A DNA stretch of 64,000 nucleotides, taken from Castanea sativa (taxonomy: Eukaryota; Streptophyta; Magnoliopsida; Fagales; Fagaceae). Where the stretch lies: NCBI RefSeq assembly GCF_040712315.1, contig NC_134015.1:21205614-21269613 (forward strand). Reading direction: 5' to 3'. The translations under genes were made by a program, and so were the position numbers. Below, one piece after another: positions 26,201 through 38,200 of this stretch (the first letter of the stretch is position 1; each line of letters starts with the position of its first letter). Under the pieces are notes generated by a model. That model searched no databases and was not told where the DNA came from. It worked only from the letters and a program-made list of their open reading frames with translations.

Positions 26201-29200
26201 TTTTGATAATTAGTTGGAAGTATTGGTTTTCACCAGAAGAGTTCCTTATTAGATGGCAAGCTCTAACATCACCCACCCCCCGCCCCCCAAAAAAAGAAGC
26301 CTATACTTTTTGGTAATTTTATGTCCTACGGTCTAATCCATATTATTATCAAAGGATTGGGATTTCATCCATACATATTCAAATTTAGAACAAGCATATC
26401 TTAAGATTCATGATTTTCTCAATTAGTATATTTTGGCCAATATTGCATAAGTGACGTACAAAGATTCCAACCAGAAATTATCTGGATGGAAGAGGTTGTA
26501 CTTGTCTAAGGGGGGTCGTTTGACATTACTCAAGAGTACTCTTTCTAGTCTTCCGACTTACTTTCTATCGTTGTTCTCTATTCCTACTCATGTGGCTAAT
26601 AAAATTGAAAAGATGCAAAGGGATTTCCTGTGGGGAGATAGCAAGATTCACTTGGTAGGATGGGACAAAGTTTGTGCGCCTATAGCCAATGGTGGCTTAG
26701 GGATAAGGAAACTCACTACCTTTAATAAGGCTCTTTTGGGGAAATGGTTGTGGCGGTTTGGTAAGGAAGAGGGTCGTTTATGGAGGCGGGTAGTAGCTTC
26801 AAAATATGGGGAAGAGTGGGGGGGATGGACCTCAAAGCTGGGTAGGGGAGCTCATGGGTGTGGTTTGTGGAGAAGCATCCGTATGGGTTGGGAGGATTTC
26901 AGTAAAAATTGTCAATTTGTGGTTGGGTTGGGGAATAGGGTGAGGTTTTGGCAGGATGGGTGGCATGGGGATCAACCTTTTCAGTTGGCTTTTCCTAGGC
27001 TGTATGGCATTGTCATTGATAAGGAGGCTTCTGTTGAAGTTTCTTTGCATAGACAGGGGGCGGAGGATAGAAGATCTTGGAATGTTCGGTTTAGTAGATT
27101 TTTTAATGATTGGGAGATGGATGAAGGGCTGCGGTTTCTTCGTATGTTGGGTGCTATAATCCCTCCTATGGATGTTGGTGACCGGATGAGATGGAAATTG
27201 AAGCGTAATGGGGCTTTTGACATCCGGTCGTACTATTACAAATTAAGAAATTCTCCTTCAATTATCTTTCCTTGGAAAGCTATTTGGAGAGTTAAGGCCC
27301 CTAGGCGAGTTTCTTTTTTTGTTTGGTGTGTAGCTTGGAATAAGATCCTAACGGGAGACAATCTGAGATTGAGGAGATTGGTTTTTGTGGATTGGTGCAT
27401 TATGTGCCGTCATGGTGGAGAGACGATAGATCACCTTCTTCTTCATTGTGAGGTGGCCTATCAGTTATGGAGCTTTGTTTTTATAACTTTTGGCTTGGCT
27501 TGGGTTATGCCTAGTTCGGTTCCAGACTTGCTTTTTGGATGGTGGAATTGGCTGGGGAAGCATTCGTCTCATATTTGGAATTTAGTCCCGCTGTGCATCC
27601 TTTGGTGTATTTGGAAGGAGCGGAACCGGAGGACTTTTGAGGATTTGGATAGTTCTAGGGATCAGTTGCTTGCTTCTTTTTGTGGAACTCTTTTTGATTG
27701 GTCTCGGGCGTGGGGACTCACGTCTAGTGATTCCCTCCCCTCTTTTCTTTGTTCCCTTCTCTTTTTGTAATTCTCTGTTATTTGGTTTTCTCTCTTGTTT
27801 CTCTTTGTTTTCTTTTTCTTGTATTTCTGGGTTGCTCTGTGTTTTTCAGGCATAGAGTAACCTTCGTATATATATCATTCTTACTTATCAAAAAAAAATA
27901 TTTCTTCCTCAGATGTACCCCTTCTCACAAAGAATTCTTTTTTGATGGACAGATGTACATAAATATACATATAATACTAAGAACTCTTTTTAGATGGACA
28001 TATGTACAGGGAATATGCATATAATTTGGATGAAGGTTGCAAGAATTGATGGATTCATTTTCTTTATGTAGATCCACTGCTTGCAGTTCTTGATATACGA
28101 GGTGGTCTCTGGTGGTAACCTTAGGAAGCCAGGGGGGCTCTTTGGGAATAGTGGGTCTGAGATACCTGTTAATGATTTGAAACAATTGGAAACCTTTTTT
28201 TACAAGCTTAGCTTTTTCCTCCATATTTTGGACTACACAGGTATTCTTCTCAACTCTACTTCTTGCAATAGTTGTCCTCATGAGCTGTAATATAGGTAAT
28301 TTTAACCTGTTGTCATGATCACAGCGACGGTTGCATCTTTGTCTGATCTTGGTTTCTTGTGGTTTAGAGAATTTTATTTGGAGTCCTCTCGGGTTATTCA
28401 GGTACAACTTATACATTGTAATGGTTAGATTAATGTTTTTGTTCAAACTAAGATATTTGTATATTTGTTAGTTTGACTTACTAAATGGCATATTATGCTG
28501 GTCATTTCTAGATTATAGCGTATGATGAACTCAAATATTTTTTTGGAATGACTAGAAAGTCTAACCAGATAGTTTAAATGAACCTTCAGTTTAAATATTT
28601 AACCTTCTTGAATATATCAAACTGATATGTACTCATGAAGTCTGATTATCAATTATTATGTCAAAAACATTGAAGTACAAAATTACCTTATAATGGAACA
28701 TTTTTTCTGGGAAAATGTCCTTTGTTATTTTTGGGAAGGTCATAATTGAAAGCACTTGCCACTTTCCAAAGCATGGTCTCCTTAACACTCCACACCCTCA
28801 CTAATAGCTCTCTTACTGCTGCCAACACAACTGTGCTGTATCTGGGAAGAAGTACAGTGGTTTTGACACACACACTTTTGATATGGTACTTAGACTTGCT
28901 AATTTGATATTTATATGATTTAATGAAGATTGGCTAACTTATTAATATCATATAGCACCTCAACTTTCTATACAACTCTCTCTCTCTCTCCCCCCTAGTT
29001 GGCAAGAAGTATTTTTATTCTATAGAATGGGGTTTGTTTCTACCTATATGGTTGCATACCTTCTATTTAGCACACATGATTTTTATTTAGCCATCTTCCA
29101 ATTCTTTAATGTCTCATAAACTTGTTTAGAATTTTCATTTTTATTTTCATGTTGTAATTGGACAATAGTAAATGTTAAGAACCAAGAAAAAAACTAGCAA

Positions 29201-32200
29201 CATCTATGCTATACCTCAAAGGATTAGACACAATTTGGAGGAGATCAGAATGAGAGGAGATCAGGAAAGAGAGCACAGGTTAGATCCTTAGGAGAGGTCT
29301 GATTCGATGAGACAAGTCATGAGAGTGGGTCCCACTCATTTGCATAAATTTACAAAAATTCCACCATAACTCATAATTCATCATTGGAAAATATCAAAAT
29401 TTTGTTCTCAATTTTCATCACTCAAACTCAGGTTTTTTGAGTTTTGGGTGATGGGAATTAAGTTATGGGAACAAAACCAAACAAGCTGAATTGTAGTGGG
29501 CCCCACAGATTTTTAGAATTGGGTGATGGAAATTGAGTTTTGAGTGATGGTTTTGCCTATAAACCAAACACCCATAGTTGTCAAAACATGAATCGTATCA
29601 TGAATCGATTTTTCATTTTATTGTATCGTATCGTATCGTATCGTATTGTGTATCATAAGATACACAAATACTTAATAAAATTTATAAATATACATATATA
29701 AAGGGTATATTCATTATAAATTTTGAATATATTCAGCTAATGACTAATTTATTCATCACTTATGTAATAATATTTAACAAGCTAACTATAAATCAAACTA
29801 GCATGTGTTGATAACATACACATTCAAATTACTTAAATTCAAAAGTGATAATATATTATAAATGACTCAAAAATAATAATTTATTTTCATCAAATTGCCT
29901 AATCAACTCCATATAAGTCAATGCTATCATCATGTTTATAATTTTGCAAACTTAATAATGATGATTATTTCTTCATTGAAATTTTCTTCATCGTTATTCA
30001 TCATTAACATCTACTATCTTTTCTTGTTCTTTTTATTTTAATAATTTTTTTTATAAATATATATATATTATCAATTAATATTTTATTCATAGTATATAAA
30101 ATAAATTTGTAAATATTAAAGTGAAGGGTAAGTGTGTACTGTGTAATTCAATTGTAATAGAGAGATGAAAAAAAAAAAAAGTATGAATATGTTATTTTAG
30201 TAGGCTAAATTAAGTAAACTAATAATTTTGTGTTAAAAACAAGTTTAACAACTTGTTAGATTCAAATTAAAGTACAAATTTTAACAAAAAATCTCATTTT
30301 AAAGCATTTGTCTATGTATCATACGATAGGTACGATTTTCTTATACAATATGATTCATATGATACACACTGTATCGTACGTTCATGAACACTTACGATAC
30401 GTCGATACGATACGGAACTTTTTACAAACGATATGATACATATCGCGTATTGTATGATGCTAACAACTATGCAAACACCCTTTTAACTTTCTAAATGACA
30501 GTTAGAGCGAGGACATGATTTGGACCTCAAGGCCACTTACTTTGATATTATGATAAACTAACACTTGTTCCAAACACTTATGGCCTGTTTGGGAGTTTAG
30601 AGAGGGAGGAGAGTAGAGGAGAGTAGAGGGGAGGGGAGTAGTGGGAAGGAGAGTAGAGGAGAATGATTACCCTCCACATTGTTTGGATGTTTTTATAATT
30701 AGTAAGGGGGAATGGAGTAATTAGCCCTTCCCCTTGTTTTTAACATTGTAATTTTATAAATATAATAAGGGTAAATTAGGTAATTTACTTTATCAATAAT
30801 TTTATGTGCTCTACTCTCCCTCCAAATCTCTCCAATTTGGGGGAATTAAAAATGAGGGGGTTGGAAGTAGTTGAAACCCCTTCAAACCCCTTCAAACCCC
30901 TCCCCCTCATTCCTTAAAAAACTCCCAAACAAGGTAATTGAATTACTCTCCTTCCCTCTACTCTACTCTCCCTCCTTTTTTAAACATCCAAACAGGCCAT
31001 TAAGCTGTTAGGAAGGGGTTTATTTAATCATTTAACCATTATTCTAACTGATACCATTTGTAATAACTCAAAGAAAGTGCTAGCCGCAGCTATTCTATAC
31101 CCCAAAAGAACTAGTTGCAATTGGAGCTCATAATCGTTTATATAACCTAAATTGGCATAGTACACACGCAATGTGGAAATTAGCACATGCTAACATAATA
31201 CACATTTGTGCAATCCAATCCAATACAATCTAGACAATCTGGGGTAATACAATAATTTTATTATATTTTTTCTTTTTTCCTTGTTTTTTTTCCTGGATGT
31301 AGCTCTTTTTTTTTCCCCTTAAGGAATGTTTTTTGTTTCTGATGTGCAGTTTCCCATTGAATGCTCTCTTCCCTGGATTCTGGTGGAGTATTTGCTTGAG
31401 TCACAGAATGCTGGTCTTCTTGAGAGTGCTCTTATGCCATTTGACATCTATAATGATTCAGCTCAGCAAGCATTGGTTGTACTGAAGCAACGCTTCCTCT
31501 ATGATGAAATTGAGGCTGAGGTATGTGAAGTCTGAACTGAATTAATTTTATAAATTTGGGATGGAGTTCTAATTTTTTGTTTTATGATTGGACTTTTCAA
31601 TTATTTGTGCACTTTGACATGTTGTTTGGGTTCTACATGCTTCTTATTAATTTCTTTTCCTTTAAGTGGCCTGTTTTTCTACAAGTCTATGGATCATATA
31701 GACTCTACAGTGAATAAAAAAAAACAAAACCAAAACCTCTTGGTACTCTCTCACAATCTGTAACCCTTAATCTTAAACTTCCAAGAGGATTTTTCTCCAA
31801 CCATGCAAGCCTTACTTTCTGGTAAAGCCTTTCCCAAATTTAAATAGTTTACATTAATACGAATCAAAGAACAGGTGGCCCTGAACATAAGCCAGAAAAA
31901 GAGAAGAAGAAAAATAAAAGAAAGAGATTAAGTTGAATATGGACATGCTTGCTCAAATAAACAAATGTCAACATAAGCTAGGACATGACGAGGAAGGGAA
32001 ACTAACGTAGGAAAACTGATGCTGAAGTCTCAGCTATACTGATGAGACTTCTATATTCATGCCTTTTTAATTTTCTGTCTTTTTATTTCTTCTAGTTAAT
32101 TTTTGTCAGTTGAAACGTTGTACAATCAAGCTGGATTGTCAGTGTTGTCCTTCTGACTTTCATGGACCGGGTTATCAATTGCATTTAGAATTAAATTTTA

Positions 32201-35200
32201 GTCATGGATCCTATTGAAATATTATATAACCAGATTCACTGAAGCCACGTTAGTTTGGTATGGTTTTTTTATTGCATAAAACATAAGGCACTAAAGCATC
32301 TCATAGAACTGTTCCTAATGGTTACTTATACAGACACACACGTGTGTGTGTGTGTGTGTTTGTATGGGTCCGGTTAATGTATGCTCTTTGGGCATACATT
32401 TATCATCTATTTTAGGAAAATTTTCATGGGAAATTGAAAAAGTTACCAACTTTTTTGATAGCTTTTTCAATTTCTCGTAAAATTTTTCCTAAAATGGTTT
32501 ACTAATGTATGCCCTAATGGCATATGTTAGTAAAACCCTATATAAATATAGATGCACTATCCCATAAATGTTCTTATAAGCTATTTTATAAGCTTTCTGC
32601 TTGCACTGAAAATAATGAATTGTAATGTTTTTTTTTTTCCATAGGTGGATCATTGTTTTGATATATTTGTTTCAAAACTTTGTGAGACTATTTTTACATA
32701 CTACAAGAGCTGGGCAGCGAGGTTTTCCCTTTGACCTTTGACTTATTCTCCTGTAACACTATAAGTTATTAAACTAATCTTTTTTATTTTTTCTGGTTGC
32801 AAAATCCTGCAGTGAATTACTTGATCCGTCATTTCTCTTCGCCTTAGACAACGGAGAAAAGTATTCTGTCCAGCCTATGAGATTCTCTGCATTACTAAAG
32901 CTGACCAGAGTAAAGGTAAATAATTAATTTTCATATGATATTTTTAATTGTTCCCTTGTTGTGAAAATACTCTAGCTTCATATGGAGCATTGGTACATCA
33001 TTTAAATATGATTAGCAACATGTTTTGTTCTATGTTTTATCTCTCACAAAGTATCCAGAATGTCTACTCCTCTTGACCTTAAATTCTTGTCCAAGTGTCA
33101 TCCACCATAGATTAGGCAATGGAGCACAAGTTGTTACAGGCAGCATAAGTGATGTAATCCTCAGGCATCTCTTTCCCAATTTTAGGTGGAGGAGAATTAA
33201 GGTACAGTTGAAAGGCATGGTGTTGGTTGTCATTTAGAGAATTTGGAGGCAAAAAGTGGGCACTGTCCTATTGAAGATAAGATAGCCGATGTTACATTCT
33301 CATCATTAGAAGAAGACATTAAAAGATAGTCTTGTTTTTGGCTCAGTATTTTTGTGGGACTCAGATATTTTTCACACATTCTTTGGTTCATACCTTCAAC
33401 CTAAATTCTCAGCTGCCTGCCTGGGATCTTAGGTAAAGGGTGAAAGCCTGGTCTAGCAATATCCAGTGAGTGCAGAAGGGCAATGCTGCTTGGAGGATAA
33501 AAAATTGCAAATTAGAAAGGATAGTAAAAGTTACTCTAACCACTATATCCTTTACATAAATTTTGAGTGTAAAAAGCAAATCTTAACTCTCTAAACATAA
33601 GAGATTTGAAGTGTTTTTTTTCCCCCATAACTGGCCATTGGGATCAAATAAAGTCCTTTAGAGCACTTGATCCCTTGTTTAGGTTATAAATTTCATGATT
33701 GCTCTTTAGGCAATCCCAGGATTATTGCAGCTGGTGAAACTTTTAGAAGTCTTGAAGGTGATGCAATTCATGCTTTTGTTATCCAAAGGTGAAGGATTTC
33801 CATTGAAGTCAAGCTGTCAAAGGTATGTCAAGAAGGGCTCTTGATGACTTATGAAAAAAAATTCTTTTAATGTTTGCATTCTGGAGAAGACTCGGCTGAA
33901 GTTGAAGATATAGAAATTCATAATATGGATTTTGTGCAAAGTTAGAGACATTGTCACCTGTTCCTGGGTGCTCTAATCACAAATAAGGGGGCAGATTTTC
34001 TTGCCAAGGGAGGGGCTGAAATCACTTCAAAATTCTGGCACATTTTCATCCTCCCTGAGCTTTGTTTTTTTGTTTCGTTTTATTTATTTATTTAATATAT
34101 ATATTTATAATTTTGAAAAAAAAATTATCGGCTTTTGGTGCTATTGCGTTGTTTGGGTTTTGTTATTTGCTCAGCTTTTGTGGGAGCTTAAAGTTTTATG
34201 TCCTTTTGGATTTCTCATTATTTTTACCTGCTCTTTTCTCCCATTTTAATTAAATATACATTTGTTATTATAAAAAAAAGTACTAGGAACAGGGAAAGCC
34301 ATAAGTTTATTTCATTACTGTTTTTCTGTAAAGGTCTGATATATAGATCTTTTTCATAGCAGTCAGAAGCCTGGAGATGGGAATTTTCTTTCAGTTGAAG
34401 GCCCAAAATTCTTTGGTTAACCATTATGAACATCAATTTGAAACATTCTAGGGCCTGTATGGATGTTTACCCCTAAATGTCTGAACATTTGCTTTTCTTT
34501 TTCTATTTGTCACACTCTTTAGATGTTTGTGGTTCATTTTGGCAAGGGAAATGATAATGGCATTAGTTAATAATCCATTAAATGAAAGTTTTTATGGGAA
34601 AAAAAAAAAAAGCAATTAATGTTTTGATAGCTTTTTTCATTTTCCATAAAAGTGGTGTCAAAACTTTCCTAAATGGATTGTTAACTAATGCCCTAAGAGC
34701 ACTCGTTAGCATGATCCTTTTGGCAAATATATCCCTGTTTGAATGTTATTTTTTGCGTCTCTTGATAAGGTTTAAAAGTCAAAAAGTTTTTTAGATTAGA
34801 TCCTTAACAAATCACACGGTGGTAGGAATGCAAAATTGTGTGTTTTTAACTATTTTCTGTAGGTTATGTATTATTTCATTGTATTTACTTATTGATGCAT
34901 AAATTTGAGTAGGATGTAAACTTATAATTCTAGACATAAATCCACAGAGCTATATATCTAGTGTTTGTGATTATCTGATTTCAATCAGAATACCTATCTC
35001 TCAACGACCTGACTAAGATTTTATGGTGCAGTTACTTGGGAGGACCATTGATTTAAGAAGTTTGATTGCAGAGCGGATGAACAAACTTTTTAGGGAGAAT
35101 CTTGAGTTTCTGTTTGATCGTTTTGAGTCTCAGGATCTATGTGCAATAGTGGTTGGTAGTTTCACATTGTTCTCTGGGTTCTTGCAATGAGAAGTGCTTT

Positions 35201-38200
35201 TTGTTTTCCCTATTCCATTAACAGAAGATTAATATGATAAATTTTATTTTAGGAATTAGAGAAGCTGGTTGATATCTTAAAACACACCCATGAATTGCTA
35301 TCCAAAGACGTTTCAATTGACTCATTCAGTCTTATAATGAATGAGATGCAAGAGAACTTATCTCTTGTGTCATTTTCTAGTCGACTTGCTTCTCAGGTAT
35401 GGAATTTCTTTCTCTCATTCTCGTCAAACTTATTTTGACTGAAGGTTGGTGTTGAACTTGGAATCTTTTGTTCTCTCAGTATAATTCCAATTTGTTGTGG
35501 ATGGGTTTTGTATAATTTCAATTTCATTTTTATGTTCTAGACTCTACGTATTGCACTTTTTTTTCCCATATGTGTTTTATTTTTTTTGAAATGTAATGTG
35601 ATTTGTGGAAAATAATGAGAACATTAGTATTAGAACAAATAATTTAATATTAGTATGGAGGCTGTTCATTGACCATTATGTATTTCTGTATCAAATTCAT
35701 TAAAGAGGATGTATACAAAGGAGACCTTGTTGATGTCTATTTGTACTAATTTAACATTTGACAAAAGATGGTTTCTGAGCTTGTGACCATACTCATTTTA
35801 TTTGGGGAATAAGTGTGAAAAATGGTTACTTCCAGCCTTTTAAAATTACATTCATTGTATTAACAGCATATATCTTACTATTAATATATGCGTTGGATTT
35901 TGTTAACTAGATAACTTCTATTATGGGGATCATCAAATATTTAGAAGATTCTGGTCTTAATTGCAGTAGTGAAACTTATTATTTGTAACTTTGTATGTTC
36001 TTACTTTCTACTTCTTGGGAGAATCTTAAATACTAGACTGGAACATTTAGAAATGAAAATTTTGGACTCTAGTCATTTATTGCTGGTTCTAACATGATCA
36101 ATTTTGTTTGTGTCTGTTAGATCTGGTCAGAGATGCAAAGCGATTTTTTACCCAACTTCATCCTTTGCAATACCACTCAGCGTTTTATCCGATCATCAAA
36201 GGTTCCTCTTGTTCCTGTTCAGAAGCCATCAGTTCCCCATGCCAAGCCTAACTTTTATTGTGGTACTGAAGTAAGCAACATACACTAATCACTTGACTGG
36301 ATTTTATCATTGAGAATCGAGATTTTATTATACATAATTGCAGAAGCAACTTTTCTAAAATTTTGACCCTAATTAAACATTTCATACAAATAAACTTAAA
36401 GTAAACTAGATGTATCATTGACCTGCTGGCCTTTTTAATTTTTTGGTAATTATATGAGTTGTTCTCAATATATCTTCACTTTTTCATGGTACTTACTAAC
36501 ATTTTTTATTCTTATCGTGTTCATTTTCATTGTAGGATTTGAATTCTGCTCATCAGAGTTTTGCACGATTGCATTGTGGATTCTTTGGAATACCCCACAT
36601 GTTTTCCATTATAAGACTACTGGGATCTAGATCATTGCCTTGGCTAATTCGAGCACTTCTAGATCATATATCAAATAAGGTTTGTCATGCTGTTATGAAT
36701 TCAGTCTATTGTTGATATATAATAACACAAAAAAAGTACCTGATAAGTGGTATTTGGTAAGTTGCACAGAATGTTATAGAAGATAATATTTAATTGTGTT
36801 TTCACCATTCCACAAAAAAAAAAAAAAGTTTTTATAGTTCCCAAATACAACCTAAAAACATAATGTTTTAATGATCTGCATCAAATATGTTAGTATGCAC
36901 TAAAGATGCCCCAAAATCCATGATTCTTTAGTGAACAGGTGCTGAAAGCATTAATATTCATTAATTAGCATGAGCCTAGCAAAAGCATTCAATATTATTT
37001 TACATGTTGAGCTTTAATAGAAGATAATAATTGTGGTTTCGTCTAATGTTCCATCCATGCATGTTTCAGGTAACTACACTTGAACCAATGATCACAGGAT
37101 TGCAAGAAGCTCTTCCAAAATCTATTGGATTGCTTCCTTTTGATGGAGGTGTGACAGGTATGTGATTGTCTTGCAGATGTTTATTTAAGGATTTTTTTTT
37201 TTTTTGATAAGTCAATTTATTAATCAAAGAAATAGAACATGGTCTTCCCTTCATTAATTTAATTCTATGAATCGATGTATGTAATTCCTGTATATGGAAA
37301 ACTACAGAGTGTCACTTGAGGTGAAAAATGTGTAGTTTGGCCTGTAACAAAATCAGAAGCTGGGTTGCACCGACACGCCGTTTTTGGCATCGTGTCGGTG
37401 TCCGATACGTATCGGACACCGGAACTGGTACGATTCGCCAGACTCCGGTGTCCAAGCAGTGTCTCTTTTTATTTTTTTCGCTTCTCCGACACGGCACCGA
37501 CACGGCTCCAACGCGGCTCCGACTCGGCGCCGACACGTTCGACACGCCAGGAGTGAAAAAAAAGAGAGAGAGAGAAGAAAATCACAGATTGGTGATCGGC
37601 GCTGCCGCTGCGGTGCCCTGTCCATCGCCGCTGCCGTGCCCTCTGCCCGCTGCCACTCCGCTGCCGTTGCCCTCTGTCCATCGCCGGAGCTAGATCGGGC
37701 CGATCGGCGAGCGCCATTGACGTCGCCGATGTGCCCTGTCCCTTCCGATCTCTCTCTCTCTCGGCGTGGACGTCAGATCCGATTTCTTTCTTTAAGCTTC
37801 TTCTCTGTGTTTTTTTTTTTTTTTTTTTCTTCTTCTTTTAGATATTTGGCCGTTTGGTAATAGGTGAGTGGGTTACTTATAAACACTCACTGGACAACGT
37901 GAACTTTTTTTTTTAATCCCACTCACTTATTATAATTTTATTAATTTATTAAAGTTAAACTTAAATATTGTAGATGATTTTATTAAAATGAATACTGAAA
38001 GTATAAATTAAAAATGAATATTATAGCTTTTAAATGTAGCCTATTTAAATTTTTGGTTTGTACTCTAAACATTTTGGTTTGTACTCTAAACATTTTGTGT
38101 ATTATTGAACTATTTTGAGTGTTAGTTTACTTATTTGTAGTTCTTACATAATTTAAATTCTAGACATAAATGTATTTTATGTCTAAAAAATATTTAAAAA

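Larger units (their letters stand above)
25691..28071. other. PIR intron 15
   Basis: It is mostly the truncated LINE at 26451-27893, followed by a 47-bp tandem repeat. The stretch 25700-26450 shows nothing recognisable; an open frame at 25882-26316 has no family resemblance. Confidence 0.8.
28402..31349. other. PIR intron 17 (2.9 kb)
   Basis: It contains a MITE-like inverted-repeat region (about 29330-29562, GAGTTTTGGGTGATGG and its complement-like CCATCACTCAAACTC variants), the 0.9-kb element at 29573-30471 and the Tourist-like MITE at 30581-30999. The rest is unassigned. Confidence 0.8.
32916..35031. other. PIR intron 20
   Basis: It contains a LINE RNase H-like remnant (33690-34040) with a probable A tail near 34270, and a MITE (34559-34692). 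Positions 32920-33680 are unassigned. Confidence 0.7.

Noticed and set aside
25882..26316. 144-codon open frame in PIR intron 15
   Set aside because: No recognisable family, AT-driven composition, ends in low-complexity proline/lysine codons; no independent support.
31521..31535. continuation of PIR exon 18 past GTATGT (VCEV then stop)
   Set aside because: It is intron read-through; exon 19 continues the protein as VDHCFDIF.
37328..37860. several overlapping arginine/serine-rich open frames on both strands
   Set aside because: They come from the GC-rich, motif-repeated left end of a transposon, with no domain or plausible gene structure.
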